Both the position numbers and the translations under genes were made by a program. This document shows positions 1-8,615 of a DNA stretch of 64,000 nt, in pieces. Under the pieces are notes generated by a model, which worked only from the letters and a program-made list of their open reading frames with translations, was not told the DNA's origin and did not search any database. Every line of letters begins with the position of its first letter. Positions within the stretch are counted from its first letter, which is position 1. The stretch spans positions 1-64,000 of the forward strand of contig JAJRQY010000133.1 in NCBI GenBank assembly GCA_024280015.1, written 5' to 3'. This DNA comes from Actinomycetes bacterium. Its GTDB lineage: Bacteria > Actinomycetota > Acidimicrobiia > Acidimicrobiales > SZUA-35.

Positions 1-1085
1 CATCCTGCACCATCAAGGGAACCTACGGCGACGACGAAATCACCGGAACCGAGGGAGATGACGTCATCTGCGCCTTCGGCGGCGACGACATTATCAACGC
101 CCTAGGTGGGAATGACATTGTCTATGGTGGACCCGGAAACGACATCATCGACGGCGGCGAGGGTGACGATGCCGTGTTCGGCAAGAGCGGCGACGACATT
201 GTTCACGGGGGACCCGGCGACGACGTCGTCGGCGGATCTAGAGGCAATGACCAACTCTTTGGTGACGATGGTGATGACATCATGCACGGTGGAGACGGCG
301 ATGACATCATGCAAGGCAATGCTGGTTCTGACCGCATCGCTGGTGGGGCAGGCGATGACCTGTTGTACGCGTTTGACTCCGACAATACTGATGGCGAAGA
401 CGACCGGAACCTGCTTGGCGGCGGGCCCGGCTGGGACTCATTGTTTGGGTCAGCCGGTGATGACATCCTGTTGATTGGAACCGACGGCGGCTTAGCTCAA
501 GGCGGACCGGGCAACGATCGCCTCATCGGGCCAACCGGGGCCAAGTTGGCCGACAACCATGTTGTGATGTTCGGCGGACCAGGAGACGACCTCTTGATTG
601 CCAACCGCGCTGGCAGGGGCTCCGGTCGAGACTTGCCTGGATCTGCGGTCCCCAAAACCAGCGACGATGTTGCCAGCTACTTCAACGGTGGTGGAGGAAT
701 CGACCGTGTTTACGCCTCCCCCCATGATGACTTCATCGAGAATGCCAATGGTTTCGTCGATGCTAAGGAGGGGAACGACACCCTCCTTCTCGTTGGCGGC
801 AAGGTGCTGGCAGGTGAAGGGGACGACTATGTAAAGGGCGCAGACACCGACGACGAGCTAGTTGGTGGACCCGGCGATGATCAACTGGCTGGCGGCGCGG
901 GCTTTGACACCTTGCGCGGCGGCCCAGGGGCGGATCGACTCGGCGGGTTCGACTTCAACACCAGCGATGGCGACAACTCAATCTGGTCCGGTACTGATGA
1001 TGACGAGGACACGGTCTGGGCCAATGCCTCGGACCGATGTCATGCTGAGCCTGAGGACAAGGTCCACGGGCTCTGCACGCCCTAG
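1..1085 (+). CDS. RTX (hemolysin-type calcium-binding repeat) protein, 5' end cut off by the window
   Basis: The reading frame is open from the first bases and ends at TAG 1083-1085, so only the C-terminal 360 or so residues are present. The sequence is built of degenerate glycine/aspartate nonapeptides of the GGxGxDxxx type (for example GGPGDDVVGG and GGDGDDIMQG), densest in the first 120 residues and again near 220-250. Such repeats fold into calcium-binding parallel beta-rolls in secreted or surface proteins. The C-terminal tail has two cysteines and no repeat. No transport gene is adjacent, so the secretion route is unknown. An internal GTG at 174 could be mistaken for the start, but repeats continue upstream of it. 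Enzymatic or adhesive function cannot be told from this part. Confidence 0.85.
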   Translation, partial: SCTIKGTYGDDEITGTEGDDVICAFGGDDIINALGGNDIVYGGPGNDIIDGGEGDDAVFGKSGDDIVHGGPGDDVVGGSRGNDQLFGDDGDDIMHGGDGDDIMQGNAGSDRIAGGAGDDLLYAFDSDNTDGEDDRNLLGGGPGWDSLFGSAGDDILLIGTDGGLAQGGPGNDRLIGPTGAKLADNHVVMFGGPGDDLLIANRAGRGSGRDLPGSAVPKTSDDVASYFNGGGGIDRVYASPHDDFIENANGFVDAKEGNDTLLLVGGKVLAGEGDDYVKGADTDDELVGGPGDDQLAGGAGFDTLRGGPGADRLGGFDFNTSDGDNSIWSGTDDDEDTVWANASDRCHAEPEDKVHGLCTP

Positions 1086-1238
1086 AAGCTCGGCCCTGAA
1101 GAATCCCACAGCCTCAATGTGCCCCCTCTGCATAGGGCTCCAGAATTCGGGAACGAAACGCCATCCGGCTGCGTTCTGTATCCGGTACCCAACTTGGTAC
1201 TACGATCGGATGACCAGCTAGGGCTCGGAGGGCACCAC

Positions 1239-2456
1239 ATGGGATTAATGGACAAGCTACGCGGTGAAATCGTTGACATCATCGAATGGATCGACGACTC
1301 ACGGACGACTCTGGCGTGGCGGTTCCCCCGCTATCAGAACGAGATCAAGAACGGCGCCCAACTCATTGTTCGTGAAGGCCAAAAGGCGGTCTTCGTCTAT
1401 CGAGGAGCCTTGGCCGATGAGTTCGAACCAGGCCACTACGCGCTGACGACCGAGAACCTGCCCCTGATGTCCACCCTGCAGGGCTGGAAGCACGGCTTTA
1501 ATAGTCCCTTCCGGGCCGAGGTCTATTTTGTCAACACCCGGCCGGTCACTGAACTGCGTTGGGGCACCCCCAACCCTGTGACCATTCGGGACCCCGACTT
1601 CAAGATGGTCCAAATCCGAGCCAACGGGCTGTGCGTGGTCAAGATTGCTGACCCGACCATCTTCTTGCGCGAAGTGATTGGTACCGATAGCGCCGTCGAA
1701 TTGGATGAGATCACCGAACTGATCCGTCGGGTCATCGTGCTGGCTTTCGCCGACATGATCACCGAATCTGGGCTTGGCGCCATCGATCTGCAAGGTCGTC
1801 AGGTTGAGCTGTCCGAACGACTTCGAGCCTTCGTCGAAGAACGAGTCGACGACGAATATGGTCTGGCCATTCCCGACCTCATGATGAACATCACCCTGCC
1901 CGACGAGGTGACCGCAGCCATGACCCGCGGTGTCGCCCGCGGCGTTGAAGAGGGTGGCTTCTTGGACAATGTTGGTTCGATGGACCGCTACACCCGCTAT
2001 AAGGCTGCCGACGCCATGACCGCCGCTGCCGCCAACCCTGGTGGAGGTGGAATGATGGGCGACATGATGGGTATGGGTATGGGTATGGCCATGGCGGGCC
2101 AGATGTCTCAGACCATGGGGCAAGCAATGAACCCACAGCAACAAGCCGCTCCGGCTGCGGCCGCACCGCCTCCTCTTCCTGGAGCAGGCGTGATGTACCA
2201 CGTTGCCATGAACGGTCAACAAGCCGGTCCGTTCTCGATGGAGCAGATGCAGGCTGGTCTGGCCAGCGGCCAGATGACACCAACCAGCCAGGTTTGGGCT
2301 GCTGGAATGGCTGGCTGGGCGGCTGCCAACACGGTGCCTGCACTAGAGGGGTTGTTCGCACCGACTCCGCCGCCACTCCCATCCGATCCACCGGCCAACG
2401 ATCCGCCAGCAGGTTCAGGAGCAGACAACACACCATCCGAACCGCCTGAGAGCTAA
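1239..2456 (+). CDS. SPFH-domain protein with C-terminal GYF_2-like domain (YdjI-like)
   Basis: 405 residues. Residues about 20-260 match the SPFH/band-7 type seen in Bacillus YdjI-like proteins (conserved start with KNGAQLIVREGQKAVFVYRG). A Met/Gly-rich linker (GMGMGMAMAG) and a Pro/Ala linker follow, then a short domain with GPFSMEQMQAGLASGQ that resembles the GYF_2 fold, and a proline-rich tail. The start ATG 1239 is chosen because GGAGG lies 7 bases upstream; the longer frame from 1119 has no such site. It is followed after 6 bases by the zinc-ribbon gene, and the two are almost certainly cotranscribed. SPFH proteins organise membrane microdomains; a role in membrane stress is inferred from the Bacillus YdjI/YdjG pairing. 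Confidence 0.8.
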   Translation: MGLMDKLRGEIVDIIEWIDDSRTTLAWRFPRYQNEIKNGAQLIVREGQKAVFVYRGALADEFEPGHYALTTENLPLMSTLQGWKHGFNSPFRAEVYFVNTRPVTELRWGTPNPVTIRDPDFKMVQIRANGLCVVKIADPTIFLREVIGTDSAVELDEITELIRRVIVLAFADMITESGLGAIDLQGRQVELSERLRAFVEERVDDEYGLAIPDLMMNITLPDEVTAAMTRGVARGVEEGGFLDNVGSMDRYTRYKAADAMTAAAANPGGGGMMGDMMGMGMGMAMAGQMSQTMGQAMNPQQQAAPAAAAPPPLPGAGVMYHVAMNGQQAGPFSMEQMQAGLASGQMTPTSQVWAAGMAGWAAANTVPALEGLFAPTPPPLPSDPPANDPPAGSGADNTPSEPPES

Positions 2457-2462
2457 CGACCG

Positions 2463-3860
2463 ATGGAGGGAAACGGTCAACCCCCACAGCCGCCGCGGCC
2501 GCCCCAGCGGCCTGGGGGCCACGAATCGCCAGCTCAACCAGCAGCACCCGGACCACCGCCGCTGGCCGATCCCGTCGCGCCCGGTCCCGTCTCCCCCGGT
2601 CCCCCAGCCAACACGCCCCCGAACCCGAGTGCGCCTGTTGCTCCGCCGCCATTACCTGACCAGCCGCATCAGATACCAAACTTTGACACCGCTCCACCTG
2701 GGACCGTCGCTCCACCAAACTCGTCCTTTCAGACCAGCGGACAGGTCGGCTATCGGAGTTATAACGAAGAGAACGAGATCACCACTCGGCCCTGTGAGAA
2801 TTGTGGCGGCCAACTTCGGTTCAATATTGAGCACCAGCAACTGGGGTGCATGAGTTGTGGACATTTACAAGACATCACTCACGACGAGGACGCCGAAGTT
2901 CAGGAGCAGGACTTTCAAGCCATGATGGTGGCCGCCCGGTCTCACAAGAATGAGCGTCTCCACAGTGCTACGGGAGAGAAAGAGGTCGTCTGTCAAAATT
3001 GCGGCGGCCACACCACCTTCGTTGGCACCCTGACCACCACCAAGTGTCCTTATTGCGCCACCGACCTGGCCCGAACCGACATCCACGATGCTCCGGACCG
3101 GCTGGCCGTTGATGGTGTTCTGCCATTCGCCATCACCGATGCCATTGCCGAGGACAAGTTGAAGGAGTGGGTCAACAAGCGCTGGTTCGCGCCAAACGAG
3201 TACAAGAAGTACTCAACCTCTGGTTCCTTTCAGAGTGTCTATGCCGCCTACTTCACCTATGACGCCGATGTGACCACCAACTATGACGGTGCCCGGGGCA
3301 CAACCCGAACCCGTACTGTTGGGTCCGGCCAAAATCGGCGGACCGAGACCTACACCACCTGGCGGAACGTGACCGGGCGAGTCTTTAACCAGTTCGACGA
3401 TGTCACCGTCTTGGCCAACACCGGCTTCAACCAGGCGTACGTCCACAAGCTGGAACCGTGGCCAACCCGGGGACTAGAACCCTACAACCCAGACTACATC
3501 GCCGGCCATCTTTGTCGAACCTATGACCTGGACGCCAAAGACTGTTTCAGCGATGCCCATCGCCAGATGAAATCTGAGGTTGAGCACACGGTACGGCGCG
3601 ACATTGGTGGCGATCAGCAGCGCATCCAACGGATGAACATGCAGTTGGCCAACCTCACCTACAAGCATGTGTTGCTTCCAATCTGGCTATTGACAGTGCT
3701 CTATGACGGTCAGGCCATGCAGGTTTTCATGAACGGCACGACCGGTGAGATTCACGGTGAACGACCATGGAGCAAGGTCAAGATCATCGCGGCGGTGGTA
3801 GCGGTCCTTCTTGTGATTATTCTGATACTTGTGATCAAATCGGCGTCAGGTTCACGATGA
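2463..3860 (+). CDS. Zinc-ribbon protein with C-terminal transmembrane anchor (YdjG/TFIIB-ribbon-like)
   Basis: 465 residues. The first 100 residues are proline-rich and probably disordered. Two zinc-ribbon cysteine pairs follow: CENCGG...CMSCGH and CQNCGG...CPYCAT. Residues about 200-420 form a conserved soluble domain containing a repeat-poor Thr/Arg-rich stretch, and the C terminus has one hydrophobic helix (IIAAVVAVLLVIILILVI) before a short tail. The family is often labelled TFIIB-type zinc ribbon or, wrongly, primosomal helicase. The gene starts 6 bases after the SPFH gene, so the two products likely work together at the membrane, the ribbon protein serving as anchor. No enzymatic motif is visible. 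Confidence 0.75.
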   Translation: MEGNGQPPQPPRPPQRPGGHESPAQPAAPGPPPLADPVAPGPVSPGPPANTPPNPSAPVAPPPLPDQPHQIPNFDTAPPGTVAPPNSSFQTSGQVGYRSYNEENEITTRPCENCGGQLRFNIEHQQLGCMSCGHLQDITHDEDAEVQEQDFQAMMVAARSHKNERLHSATGEKEVVCQNCGGHTTFVGTLTTTKCPYCATDLARTDIHDAPDRLAVDGVLPFAITDAIAEDKLKEWVNKRWFAPNEYKKYSTSGSFQSVYAAYFTYDADVTTNYDGARGTTRTRTVGSGQNRRTETYTTWRNVTGRVFNQFDDVTVLANTGFNQAYVHKLEPWPTRGLEPYNPDYIAGHLCRTYDLDAKDCFSDAHRQMKSEVEHTVRRDIGGDQQRIQRMNMQLANLTYKHVLLPIWLLTVLYDGQAMQVFMNGTTGEIHGERPWSKVKIIAAVVAVLLVIILILVIKSASGSR

Positions 3861-3888
3861 TGCAGTCGGCTAGAGCTTTGGACGCGCC

Positions 3889-4425
3889 ATGAGTCTCATT
3901 ATTCTTGTTGCCGTCGCGGCAGCCGTCGCCGCCGTCGCCGGTGTCGTTTTTGCCTTCGCCGTTGGTGCTACTGCGGTGTCCAAGAACAACAAGCAACGCA
4001 ATGAGGTCGTTCCCGGCAACAAGTCGGCTGCACCAGCGAACTGGTCAGGGTCCCATGAGCCCGAAGCCAAACTCCATCGACGACTGAGAGATGCCGTTGC
4101 TGGCTTACACACCATTGCCGGCAACGACCCGTCGTTGGCATCGACGGTGGCCGCGGTGGACAAGGACGCCTTGGACATTGATCACCAGCTGGTTGCCGCT
4201 TCGCTGCTGGCGCCCCGCTTCAAAGATCAAGCCTTGGGGGAACTGGCCGAGGCAGTCGAACAGTTGGAAGAAATCGCTGCTCACGCCGTTGGGAGCAGCA
4301 CCAGGACTTCGGAACGATCGGTCCGGGAACAGCTGGAGGATCTGTCTGATCGATTGAAGTCGATGCGTCTGGCCCGGGCGGAAGTAGACGAGGCCGACCG
4401 TCGCGGACAGACCGGCGAGGCCTGA
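3889..4425 (+). CDS. Small membrane-anchored hypothetical protein
   Basis: 178 residues: an N-terminal transmembrane helix (LIILVAVAAAVAAVAGVVFAF) followed by a mostly helical, charged cytoplasmic or extracytoplasmic domain rich in Ala, Glu and Leu that may form a coiled coil (residues 60-175). I do not recognise a family. It lies 28 bases after the zinc-ribbon gene on the same strand and is probably the third member of that unit. Its tail, rich in Arg/Glu/Leu heptad-like spacing, suggests oligomerisation. Confidence 0.6.
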   Translation: MSLIILVAVAAAVAAVAGVVFAFAVGATAVSKNNKQRNEVVPGNKSAAPANWSGSHEPEAKLHRRLRDAVAGLHTIAGNDPSLASTVAAVDKDALDIDHQLVAASLLAPRFKDQALGELAEAVEQLEEIAAHAVGSSTRTSERSVREQLEDLSDRLKSMRLARAEVDEADRRGQTGEA

Positions 4426-4522
4426 TCGGCGACCCCGGATAAAACCGAGCTGGGAGTCAGAGCAACCAAATTGACGCTGAGCTGGGGTGCTGGCCCAGAA
4501 ACGGACTAGTTTGTGTTGCGCC

Positions 4523-6805
4523 ATGGACGCATCCAGTAGTGAAGATCTCAAGAAGTCAGCCCCCGGAAACAAACTGAAAGCCAGCCATATCTGGCTCGGT
4601 GTTGGTGTTTCAATCGCGGTCATCACCGTGCTCTCGGGAATCTCGGCCACCGTGCTGCAATGGCACGACGAATCTGAGGTGCAACGTGAGGTGTTTGAGA
4701 ACATCCCCTCACCCCTGCGCTTAGCCTTCTACACCCTCATTCCCCTACTAATCCTGTGGGGGTCCGTACAGCTCTCCTACCGGGTGAAGAACTGGGAACG
4801 GGGCGCTCCCGATGACCGCTCAACCACACCCAAGAACATCAAGCAGCGGATGAGCGACTTCCGGGCCGGCGTCTATATGCAAACCCTGCTGCGTGATCCG
4901 GCCGCGGGCCTCATGCACAGCCTGATCTACTTCAACTTCCTGATCCTGTTGGCGGTAACCACGGTTCTGGAGATCAACCACCAGGTTCCCGTCGATCTGA
5001 AGTTCTTGCACGGCGATGTCTACCGAGCCTATGCCCTCATTGGTGACCTGGCTGGCCTCGGATTCCTGGCTGGCATGACGCTGGCCATCCTGCGTCGCTA
5101 TGGGCCAAAGAGCATGCGGCCCTATCGAATCGCGGTGAAATCTCGTCCCGAACACATGATCATCAATGGCGTCTTGTTCTCCATTGGATTCACCGGATTT
5201 GGTCTTGAGGCCTTCCGCATTGCCTTGGAGGATCAGCCCGAGTACGAAAAGTGGAGCGTTATTGGTTACCCATTGTCGCTGCTGGCCGACAACCTTGGAC
5301 ATCTTGCTGGCTGGCATCAGGCCTGGTGGATTCTCCACATCCTGACCTTCTGCGCCTTCCTGGTCATCATCCCCGGAACCATGTTGCGCCACATGTTTAC
5401 CTCGCCGGCCAACATGTACTTGCGTGACCGGGAGCGGCCAAAGGGCGCGATGAAGGCCATGCCCGACTTGGAGAACACCGAGCTGGAAACCTTTGGTGCC
5501 TCCACTATCGATTCCTTCACCTGGAAGCAGTTGATGGACACCGATGCCTGCACCATGTGTGGGCGTTGCACCGAAGTTTGTCCGGCCAACGCCACTGGCA
5601 AGCCGCTGGATCCCCGAGAGATCGTGCTCAAGGTCGGCGAGGTCATGTCACGGACTGGTAGCCCAGCCGTTTCACCCCCCATCGGGGTTGAGGCTGACAT
5701 CATCGTCAAATCTGATTCGGTGTTCGAGCGGATTACCACCGATGAGGTTTGGGCCTGTACCAGCTGCAAGGCATGTGACGATGTCTGCCCCGTCAATATC
5801 GAGATCTTGGACAAGATCTTGGACATGCGTCGCTATCTCACCTTGATGGAAAGCGATTTCCCAACCGAGCTTGGTACCGCCTTCCGGTCGATGGAGAACT
5901 CATCCAACCCCTGGGGAATCAGTCAAACCACCCGTTCAGACTGGGTGAAGGAACTGGATGTTGCTGTTATCGAGCAAGAGCAAATTGATGCTGGCATTGC
6001 CGGTGACGCCGAGGCAATCCTGAGTCATGAGTACCTGTACTGGGTTGGTTGCGCCGGCAGTTTCGACGACAAGAACCAGAAGGTCACCCACTCGATGGCC
6101 AAGCTCTTGCAGCGGGCCAATATTGACTTCGCCATCCTTGGCCCGTCCGAACTTTGCACCGGTGACCCGGCTCGGCGTTCGGGCAATGAGTACATCTTCC
6201 AGATGTTGGCCAAGCAGAACGTGGCCACCCTGAATGGCATTGGGGTGAAGAAAATCATCACCCAGTGCCCCCATTGCTTCAACACCTTGCAGAACGAGTA
6301 CCCCCAGCTTGGTGGCAACTATGAGGTTGTCCACCACAGCCAGTTCTTGGAGTGGTTGATCGATCAGGGCAAGCTCGACGTTTCTGAAGCCACCCTTGAG
6401 GAACGGATCGTCTACCACGACTCGTGCTACCTCGGGCGACACAATGACGTCTACATGTCGCCACGAAATGTGATCGGCTCACTCAAAGGTGTGCAGATCG
6501 TTGAAGCTGGGCGGAACGGAACCAAAGGCATGTGCTGTGGTGCCGGTGGTGCCCGCATGTTCATGGAAGAAGACATTGGCACCAAGATCAATGATGAACG
6601 TTCGCTTGAACTGATTGAGACCGGGGCCAGCCGGGTCGCTACTGCTTGTCCGTTCTGCTACGTCATGATGGACGATGGGGTGAAGGGTCACGGCAAGGAA
6701 GAAAGTGACGTCCGGGTCGCAGACATTGCCCAGCACCTGCTGGAAGCTATCGAAGCGGGCGAAGCCAAGTCTGCGTCGTCTGACAACGGTCACCATTTCG
6801 AGTAG
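4523..6805 (+). CDS. etfD: EtfD/FadF-like membrane-bound iron-sulfur oxidoreductase (ETF:menaquinone)
   Basis: About 760 residues. The N-terminal 300 residues hold five or six transmembrane helices resembling the nitrate-reductase gamma/heme b module. A cytoplasmic ferredoxin domain follows with two 4Fe-4S motifs (CTMCGRCTEVCPA and CTSCKACDDVCPV), then two CCG (HdrB/D type) domains with CPHCF and CCGAGG signatures. This architecture is that of FadF in Bacillus and EtfD (Rv0338c) in mycobacteria, which pass electrons from beta-oxidation via electron-transfer flavoprotein to menaquinone. ATG 4523 is preferred; a GTG at 4487 would add 12 residues. The gene stands alone between the SPFH unit and a convergent PLP gene. 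The fit with the several acyl-CoA enzymes elsewhere in the window is good. Confidence 0.85.
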   Translation: MDASSSEDLKKSAPGNKLKASHIWLGVGVSIAVITVLSGISATVLQWHDESEVQREVFENIPSPLRLAFYTLIPLLILWGSVQLSYRVKNWERGAPDDRSTTPKNIKQRMSDFRAGVYMQTLLRDPAAGLMHSLIYFNFLILLAVTTVLEINHQVPVDLKFLHGDVYRAYALIGDLAGLGFLAGMTLAILRRYGPKSMRPYRIAVKSRPEHMIINGVLFSIGFTGFGLEAFRIALEDQPEYEKWSVIGYPLSLLADNLGHLAGWHQAWWILHILTFCAFLVIIPGTMLRHMFTSPANMYLRDRERPKGAMKAMPDLENTELETFGASTIDSFTWKQLMDTDACTMCGRCTEVCPANATGKPLDPREIVLKVGEVMSRTGSPAVSPPIGVEADIIVKSDSVFERITTDEVWACTSCKACDDVCPVNIEILDKILDMRRYLTLMESDFPTELGTAFRSMENSSNPWGISQTTRSDWVKELDVAVIEQEQIDAGIAGDAEAILSHEYLYWVGCAGSFDDKNQKVTHSMAKLLQRANIDFAILGPSELCTGDPARRSGNEYIFQMLAKQNVATLNGIGVKKIITQCPHCFNTLQNEYPQLGGNYEVVHHSQFLEWLIDQGKLDVSEATLEERIVYHDSCYLGRHNDVYMSPRNVIGSLKGVQIVEAGRNGTKGMCCGAGGARMFMEEDIGTKINDERSLELIETGASRVATACPFCYVMMDDGVKGHGKEESDVRVADIAQHLLEAIEAGEAKSASSDNGHHFE

Positions 6806-6833
6806 CCGGTCTCGGTGGCCTGGCACGGTGTGT

Positions 6834-7931
6834 TCATCCAGCAATCACGTCCAGCGCCCGATCCACATCAGCGACGGTGTTGTAGAGATGGAAGGACAGG
6901 CGGCTCTTTCCGGCGCGGCCGGCAACGATGACACCGGCGGCTGCCAGGTCGGCACTGCTTGGTCCGGTTGAAGGAAGCTCGATGGACACGATGGCCGAGT
7001 TGGACTCAGGCATCACGAGACCAGAGCGAAGGCGGTTGGCCAAGGAGACATTGTGGGCGCCAATGGTCGCTTGGCCAACCGAGTCCAAGAGCTCCAAGGT
7101 GGGCGCGGCCCCAACCCAAGCCGCCCAGGCCGGAGAGACATCGAAACGGCGGGCACTTTGAGCGAGTCGAAGTGGTGGGCCATAGATGGACTCCCAGGGT
7201 TTCTCTCCGGCATACCAACCAGCGGCGACGGGAGTGAGTCGATCAGCGATACCGGGTTGTACCGTCATGAAACCAGAACCACGGGGGCAGCACAACCATT
7301 TGTAGGCACCGCATGCGGTGATGGAGAATCGATCAGCATCAGCCGACAACCAGCTGGCCGCTTGTGTCAGGTCGACATAGGTGAGGGTGTTGTTGGTTTC
7401 GGCCAGATCAGCCAGTTGATCAAGATCAATGACGCGGCCGTCAGCTGACTGGGCGGCGCTAACCGCAACCAGAGTCGTGCTTGGTCCGATCTCATCCAGG
7501 AGATTAGCCAGGGGAACAACTCGGACTTCAATGCCCCGTTTTTCTGCTTGAAGAAAGGGAAACAGAACCGAGGTGAAGTCTTCTTCGGCCAGCAATACTT
7601 CATCGCCAGGGGCGAGCAAGGTGGCGGCAATTCCGGTTACCACGGAGACTTGGGACAAGATGGCCACCCGGTCCGGGGTGGTACCGACCAGTGAGGCGTA
7701 TGCGGCGCGGGAGCGGGCGATGAGGTCGTCATAGACCAGAGCATCGATGTTTCCGGATTGCCAACGGCCCATGTCTTCGTGTAGCCCAGCTAGCGCGGCA
7801 TCGGCGGCCAGGCCGACGGTCGCGGTGTTCAGGTAACAGCTTGCTGGGTGAAACTGGGTCTGTGCTTGTTCTAGAGCGGAGGCGGGGGGCTGCATCATCG
7901 AGGGTTGGGGCATCTCGTAATGTTGGCGCAC
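6834..7931 (-). CDS. PLP-dependent aminotransferase class V (cysteine desulfurase/kynureninase-like)
   Basis: Up to 365 residues. The fold-type I pattern is clear: an N-terminal YLNTATVGL, a central Asp in LTYVDLTQAASW, and the Schiff-base lysine in GAYKWLCCPRGSGF. It is closest in feel to class V enzymes such as EgtE-like or isopenicillin-epimerase-like proteins; the substrate cannot be read from the sequence. The GTG at 7931 gives the longest frame, while ATG 7913 is an equally good start; neither has a strong ribosome site. It is the last gene of a minus-strand run (DUF3048, MFS, dcd) and converges on etfD. Confidence 0.75.
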   Translation of the reverse strand: MRQHYEMPQPSMMQPPASALEQAQTQFHPASCYLNTATVGLAADAALAGLHEDMGRWQSGNIDALVYDDLIARSRAAYASLVGTTPDRVAILSQVSVVTGIAATLLAPGDEVLLAEEDFTSVLFPFLQAEKRGIEVRVVPLANLLDEIGPSTTLVAVSAAQSADGRVIDLDQLADLAETNNTLTYVDLTQAASWLSADADRFSITACGAYKWLCCPRGSGFMTVQPGIADRLTPVAAGWYAGEKPWESIYGPPLRLAQSARRFDVSPAWAAWVGAAPTLELLDSVGQATIGAHNVSLANRLRSGLVMPESNSAIVSIELPSTGPSSADLAAAGVIVAGRAGKSRLSFHLYNTVADVDRALDVIAG

Positions 7932-8001
7932 AATGCGCCATCGAACAAGGCGAATCTTCTCCTAGCCGCCGCGAGGCTCAACGATGGGCTGTAGACCAGG
8001 C

Positions 8002-8568
8002 CTAAAGGTCGAAGTTCTCCCAGTAGCGGCTTGGGCGGGGTCCGACCTGTCCTTGATACTTTGAGCCCAACTTGGACGAGCCGTAGGGATTGTCTGCTGG
8101 AGTGGTCATCTGGATGAAGCTGATCTGGCCTATGCGCATCCCCGGGTAGAGGGTAATGGGCAGGCTGGCGACATTGGAGAATTCGAGGGTGAGTTGCCCA
8201 TCCCAGCCGGCATCAACGAAGCCCGCGGTGGTGTGGATGAGGAGGCCGAGGCGGCCAAGGCTGGACTTTCCTTCGATGCGGCCAACGAGATCGTCCGGGA
8301 CGGCAATCCGTTCCGCGGTCGAGCCAAGTACGAACTCTCCGGGATGTAGGATGAACGGGTCTTCGTCGGAGGCTTCGACCAGTTCGGTCAACTCCTCCAG
8401 ATTCTGCTTCACATCGATATGGCTGAGTGTGTGATTGCGAAAGACTCGGAAATAGCTGTCGAGGCGCAGATCAACTGAGGACGGTTGTACCGCCTTTTCA
8501 TCGAAGGGTTCGATGATGATTTGTCCGTTGGCGACTCGTTCTTTGATGGTGCGGTCAGAGAGGATCAC
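8002..8568 (-). CDS. dcd: dCTP deaminase (possibly bifunctional dCTP deaminase/dUTPase)
   Basis: 188 residues with full-length family features: MILSDRTIKERV at the start, VQPSSVDLRLD, the catalytic region GRIEGKSSLGRLGL, HTTAGFVDAGWDGQLTLE and the C-terminal KYQGQVGPRPSRYW. It converts dCTP to dUTP or, in the mycobacterial and archaeal bifunctional type, directly to dUMP; the length (188) and C-terminal motif are compatible with either. The start is GTG 8568. It lies 47 bases after the MFS gene in the same direction. Confidence 0.95.
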   Translation of the reverse strand: MILSDRTIKERVANGQIIIEPFDEKAVQPSSVDLRLDSYFRVFRNHTLSHIDVKQNLEELTELVEASDEDPFILHPGEFVLGSTAERIAVPDDLVGRIEGKSSLGRLGLLIHTTAGFVDAGWDGQLTLEFSNVASLPITLYPGMRIGQISFIQMTTPADNPYGSSKLGSKYQGQVGPRPSRYWENFDL

Positions 8569-8615
8569 AGGGCGTGAGGCTAGCCGCTGGACGTCGAGGT
8601 CCAGCGTGCTGGCAC

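Noticed and set aside
106-474. Overlapping plus- and minus-strand frames in the RTX region
   Set aside because: They are frame shadows of the Gly/Asp repeats, which give open frames in all phases.
2068-2087. Short tandem repeat GGTATG-type near 2070
   Set aside because: It encodes the Gly/Met linker of the SPFH protein; not a regulatory repeat.
1299-2222. A 307-codon minus-strand frame under the SPFH gene
   Set aside because: Antisense of a well-supported gene with a good ribosome site; no domain.
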